NCBI GenBank assembly: GCA_036554945.1 | Contig: DATBMH010000016.1 | Coordinates: 1 to 8,681 of the forward strand | DNA length: 8,681 bases | From: JACDAN01 sp036554945 | GTDB lineage: Bacteria; Actinomycetota; Thermoleophilia; Gaiellales; Gaiellaceae | Direction: 5' to 3' | In this document: positions 5,960 through 8,681 of the stretch, piece after piece | Position numbering within the stretch: position 1 is the stretch's first letter | How the letters are laid out: each line of letters starts with the position of its first letter | Translations under genes and position numbers: made by a program | Notes under the pieces: generated by a model | Seen by the model: the letters and a program-made list of their open reading frames with translations, nothing else | Database searches by the model: none | What the model was told of the DNA's origin: nothing

Positions 5960-8681
5960 TCAGGCGATCTTCGCGGCCGACTCTTCCTCTTCCGGCAGCT
6001 CGCCGCGGAGCTCGGCCAGCCGGACGCGGAGCGAGGCGACCTCGTCGACCCGTTCGCGCTCCTCGAGGAACCGCATCAGCGCCTTCATCGGGTCGGCCAG
6101 CCAGCGCGAGTACTCGCTGCGCTCGAGGATCTCGATCGACTCCCTGAAGAGCGCCTCGGCCTCGTCGTCCCGCCCCTGGTGGGCGCGGATCAGGGCCAGG
6201 GACTTCTTCGTGGTCGACTGCGAGTGCACGTCCTCCGCGCCGACCGTCTCGACGGCGCGGAGCGCGTACATCTCGGCCTCGTCGACCTTCCCCTGCTCCA
6301 GCAGGATCTCGGCGAGCAGTCGCTGGACCTCGCAGAGCGTTCCGCGGTCCTCGACCGGCTTGAGGATCCGGATCGCCTCGCGGGCGAGCTTCTCCGAGGC
6401 CGCAAGGTCGCTGTCCTGGAGCAGCGTCGCCATGCGCAGCATCGCGCGGGCCAGGTGCGTCGCCGCCCCGACCTCGGCGAACAGCTCGCGCGCCTTGCGG
6501 TACTCCGCGAGCGCCTCGTCCGTCCGCTTGCGCCACGCGTGGAGCTCACCGGACTTCATGAACGCCTGCGCGCGCACGACCAGCGAGCCGCTCGACTCGG
6601 CCAGCGCCAGCGCCTCCTCGATCAGCGGCTCGGCGCGCTCGTCGTCCTGGCGAGAGGAATAGATCCCGGCGAGAGAGAGCAGCGCCTCGCTCTCGAGATC
6701 CTCCCGCTCGAGCCGGCGCGCGATCTCGAGCTGCTCGAGCGCGTACTCCTCGGATTCGCTGAGGCGGCCGCGCCACCAGGCGACCGTCTCGAGCATCCGA
6801 AGAGCGTCGATCCGGCTCTCGTCGTGCTCCGCGACGCCCAGGGCCTGGCGGGCGAGCTCCTCGGCCCGCCCGACGTCGGCCGCGCGGAAGATCGTCACCT
6901 CGGCGAGGGCGGTGAGCGCACGCGCCTCCATGTCCCGCTCGCCCTGCTTGCGGGCGCCCTCGAGCACCTGCTCCATCTCCGGGGCGACCACCGGGAAGTC
7001 GCTCATGCGCCACGCGGCCCGCGCGGCCTGGAAGCGGCGCTCCAGCGTCGGCTCGAGCTCGACTGCGCGGATGAGCAGCTTCCGTGCGGTCGCGTTCGCC
7101 TCGCGGGCCAGGGCCCGGCGTCCGGCCTCCTCGAGCGCAGCGGCCGCCTCCGTGGCGAGGTCGGCCGGCGCGGCGCCGTCGAGCTCGGCCAGGAGCGCAG
7201 TCGCCTGGTCGAGGTGGTACGCGCGGACCTCGAGCAGCTCCTCGCCGACGCGCTTGTGGAGCCACTTGGCGAAGCGCTGGTGGAAACCGGCCCGGGCGGC
7301 CTTGGACAGGCCGCCGTAGGCGACCTCGCGGATCATCACGTGCTTGAACTTGAAGGCCTGCTCGCCCGAGATCGACGAGCGCTGCTCCGGCAGCACGAGC
7401 TCGCGGAGCTCGAGGTCCTCGAGCAGCGGGTCGATGTCGGTCCCCTCGAGCACCAGCTCGCCGAGGGCGCCCTTCCAGAAGATCCGACCCATGACGGATG
7501 CGCCCTGGAGGAGCTCCTTCGCCCCGGGGGGCAGATGGTCGATTCTGGCGGCGATCAGCGCCTGCAGGGTGTCCGGGATCCGCTCGATGCCTCCGCCGTC
7601 GGCCTCCGAGAGCATGCGGATCGTCTCCTCGACGAAGAGGGGGTTCCCCTCGGTCTTGTCCAGGAGCGCCTGGCGCGAGCCGCGCGCCAGCTCGCCGTCG
7701 AGCAGCGCCTCGATCAGCGCCTCGCTGTCGGCACGGCCGAGCGGCTCCAGCTCGATCGCCGTCGCGCGGACGCGGCCGCCGCTCCAGCCGGGGCGCAGGT
7801 CGAGCAGCTCCGGCCGGGCGAGGCAGACCAGCAGCATCGGCGCGTTCCGGACCCACGTGGCCATGTGCTCGACGAGCTCGAGCATCGCGTCCTCCGCCCA
7901 GTGGATGTCCTCGAAGACGAGCACGAGGGGCTGAGGCTCGGCGAGCTTCTCCGCCCACTCGCGGGCGGCCCAGGAGATCTCCTGCTGGTTCCGCTCGCCC
8001 TTCACGGCCTCGAGCACGCCTGACGCGAGCCCGAGCAGGTCGGCGACCGCCTCGTCCGGGCAGCAGTCGCGCAGCTTCTCGAGCGCGTCGTCGAGCGGGT
8101 CGTCGTCGGCGATGCCCGCGGCCGTCTTGACCATGTCGGACAGCGCCGAGTAGGTGACGCCCTCGCCGTAGGGGAGCGCGCGCCCGAAGAGGACGGTGGC
8201 GGACTCGAGGCTGCCCACGAACTCCCGGGCGAGCCGGCTCTTGCCGACGCCGGGGTCGCCGTAGATCGTGAACAGATGGGCGCGCCGGTCCCGGACTGCG
8301 CGGTCGTACGTGTTCTGGAGCAGCTCCACCTCGGCTTCGCGGCCGACGAGCGGCGCCTGGCGGCCCGTGACTCTCGTCCGCTCGCCCGCCGCCGGGCAGA
8401 TCACGCGCCAGGCCCAGATCGGCTCCGCTCGACCGCGGATCTCGACCGGCCCCTCGTCCTCCAGCTCGAACAGGCCGAGCGAGAGCCGCTGCGCGCCCGG
8501 GCCGATCAGGATCCCGTTCACGGGCGCGCCCTGCTGGAGGCGGGCGGCGATGTTCACGGCCTCCCCGGTCGCGAACGTCGACTCCGAGACGTCGTCCACG
8601 ACGACCTGGCCCGCCTCGATGCCGATCCGGACGTCGAGGCCGAGCTCCTTGACGGTCTCGAGGATGCTCAGGGCCGACCGC
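5960..8681 (-). CDS. Class III adenylate/guanylate cyclase-AAA ATPase-TPR signalling protein (5' end outside window)
   Basis: The 906 residues visible here form the C-terminal part of a larger protein; the frame stays open to the right edge, and the GTG at 8599 lies inside the cyclase domain, so it is not the true start. Order (fragment numbering): second half of a class III cyclase domain (1-95; RIGIEAGQVVV at 18-28, GEAVNIAARL at 39-48 with the transition-state Asn and Arg, then RGRAEPIWAWRV); an AAA_16-type ATPase (about 110-460) with Walker A GDPGVGKS at 141-148, Walker B PLVLVFEDIHWAE at 251-263, and the GNPLFVEETIRML and FKHVMIREVAYGGL motifs; then about 400 residues of TPR-like helix pairs ending in an acidic tail. 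No LuxR-type HTH follows. The protein is cytoplasmic and probably couples ligand or protein binding by the TPRs and ATP hydrolysis to the cyclase or to partners. By my alignment the purine-selecting Asp/Thr before GEAVN is Phe, so activity is uncertain. Confidence 0.93.
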   Translation of the reverse strand, partial: RSALSILETVKELGLDVRIGIEAGQVVVDDVSESTFATGEAVNIAARLQQGAPVNGILIGPGAQRLSLGLFELEDEGPVEIRGRAEPIWAWRVICPAAGERTRVTGRQAPLVGREAEVELLQNTYDRAVRDRRAHLFTIYGDPGVGKSRLAREFVGSLESATVLFGRALPYGEGVTYSALSDMVKTAAGIADDDPLDDALEKLRDCCPDEAVADLLGLASGVLEAVKGERNQQEISWAAREWAEKLAEPQPLVLVFEDIHWAEDAMLELVEHMATWVRNAPMLLVCLARPELLDLRPGWSGGRVRATAIELEPLGRADSEALIEALLDGELARGSRQALLDKTEGNPLFVEETIRMLSEADGGGIERIPDTLQALIAARIDHLPPGAKELLQGASVMGRIFWKGALGELVLEGTDIDPLLEDLELRELVLPEQRSSISGEQAFKFKHVMIREVAYGGLSKAARAGFHQRFAKWLHKRVGEELLEVRAYHLDQATALLAELDGAAPADLATEAAAALEEAGRRALAREANATARKLLIRAVELEPTLERRFQAARAAWRMSDFPVVAPEMEQVLEGARKQGERDMEARALTALAEVTIFRAADVGRAEELARQALGVAEHDESRIDALRMLETVAWWRGRLSESEEYALEQLEIARRLEREDLESEALLSLAGIYSSRQDDERAEPLIEEALALAESSGSLVVRAQAFMKSGELHAWRKRTDEALAEYRKARELFAEVGAATHLARAMLRMATLLQDSDLAASEKLAREAIRILKPVEDRGTLCEVQRLLAEILLEQGKVDEAEMYALRAVETVGAEDVHSQSTTKKSLALIRAHQGRDDEAEALFRESIEILERSEYSRWLADPMKALMRFLEERERVDEVASLRVRLAELRGELPEEEESAAKIA

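Noticed and set aside
6179..8023. 614-codon plus-strand open frame opposite the AAA-TPR gene
   Set aside because: It is low-complexity and Leu/Arg/Glu-rich, without recognisable motifs, and lies antisense to a gene with clear Walker A and B motifs.

Overview
The window is very GC-rich bacterial DNA with dense, mostly co-directional genes, GTG starts, stop/start overlaps and few clear Shine-Dalgarno sites. The class III cyclase-AAA-TPR protein, the c-type cytochrome maturation genes and the M23 peptidase with an N-terminal coiled coil suggest an actinobacterium-like organism, possibly of the Thermoleophilia/Gaiellales kind. This placement is inference; there is no rRNA or other phylogenetic marker. 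I see no tRNA, rRNA, CRISPR array, insertion sequence, prophage gene or replication origin.

Layout. Positions 1-211 hold no gene but several inverted repeats, including two strong 10-11 bp hairpins that probably end transcription. Positions 212-4429 are a minus-strand cluster, read right to left: a small hypothetical protein (4429-4184), ccmE (4159-3770), ccmF (3770-1779), a short CcmI-like membrane-anchored protein (1782-1450) and a secreted M23 endopeptidase (1393-212). ccmE/ccmF overlap by 1 base and ccmF/ccmI-like by 4 bases, so these three are almost certainly one operon. A 68-bp divergent gap (4430-4497) with an 11-bp direct repeat leads to a plus-strand pair: a VOC-fold (glyoxalase-like) protein (4498-4905) and an endonuclease IV-like TIM-barrel protein (4916-5746). 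After a 213-bp convergent gap with two hairpins comes a large minus-strand gene (5960 to the right edge). It encodes the end of a class III nucleotide cyclase domain, an AAA ATPase and a long TPR region; its start lies outside the window.

How the genes work together. CcmE carries haem outside the membrane and CcmF is the haem lyase that passes it to apocytochrome c; the CcmI-like protein may help present the apocytochrome. The key point is that CcmE has the rare CxxxY haem-binding motif in place of the usual HxxxY, the mark of the variant 'System I*' pathway described mainly in archaea and Desulfovibrio. The M23 peptidase at the end of the cluster cuts peptidoglycan cross-bridges; a functional tie to cytochrome maturation is not shown by the sequence. 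The VOC and endonuclease IV-like genes look like an ordinary housekeeping pair, but both depart from canonical metal-site residues. I found no convincing wholly new system; the best leads are the Cys-type CcmE with its reduced Ccm set, the altered metal site of the endonuclease IV-like protein, and the divergent cyclase domain.
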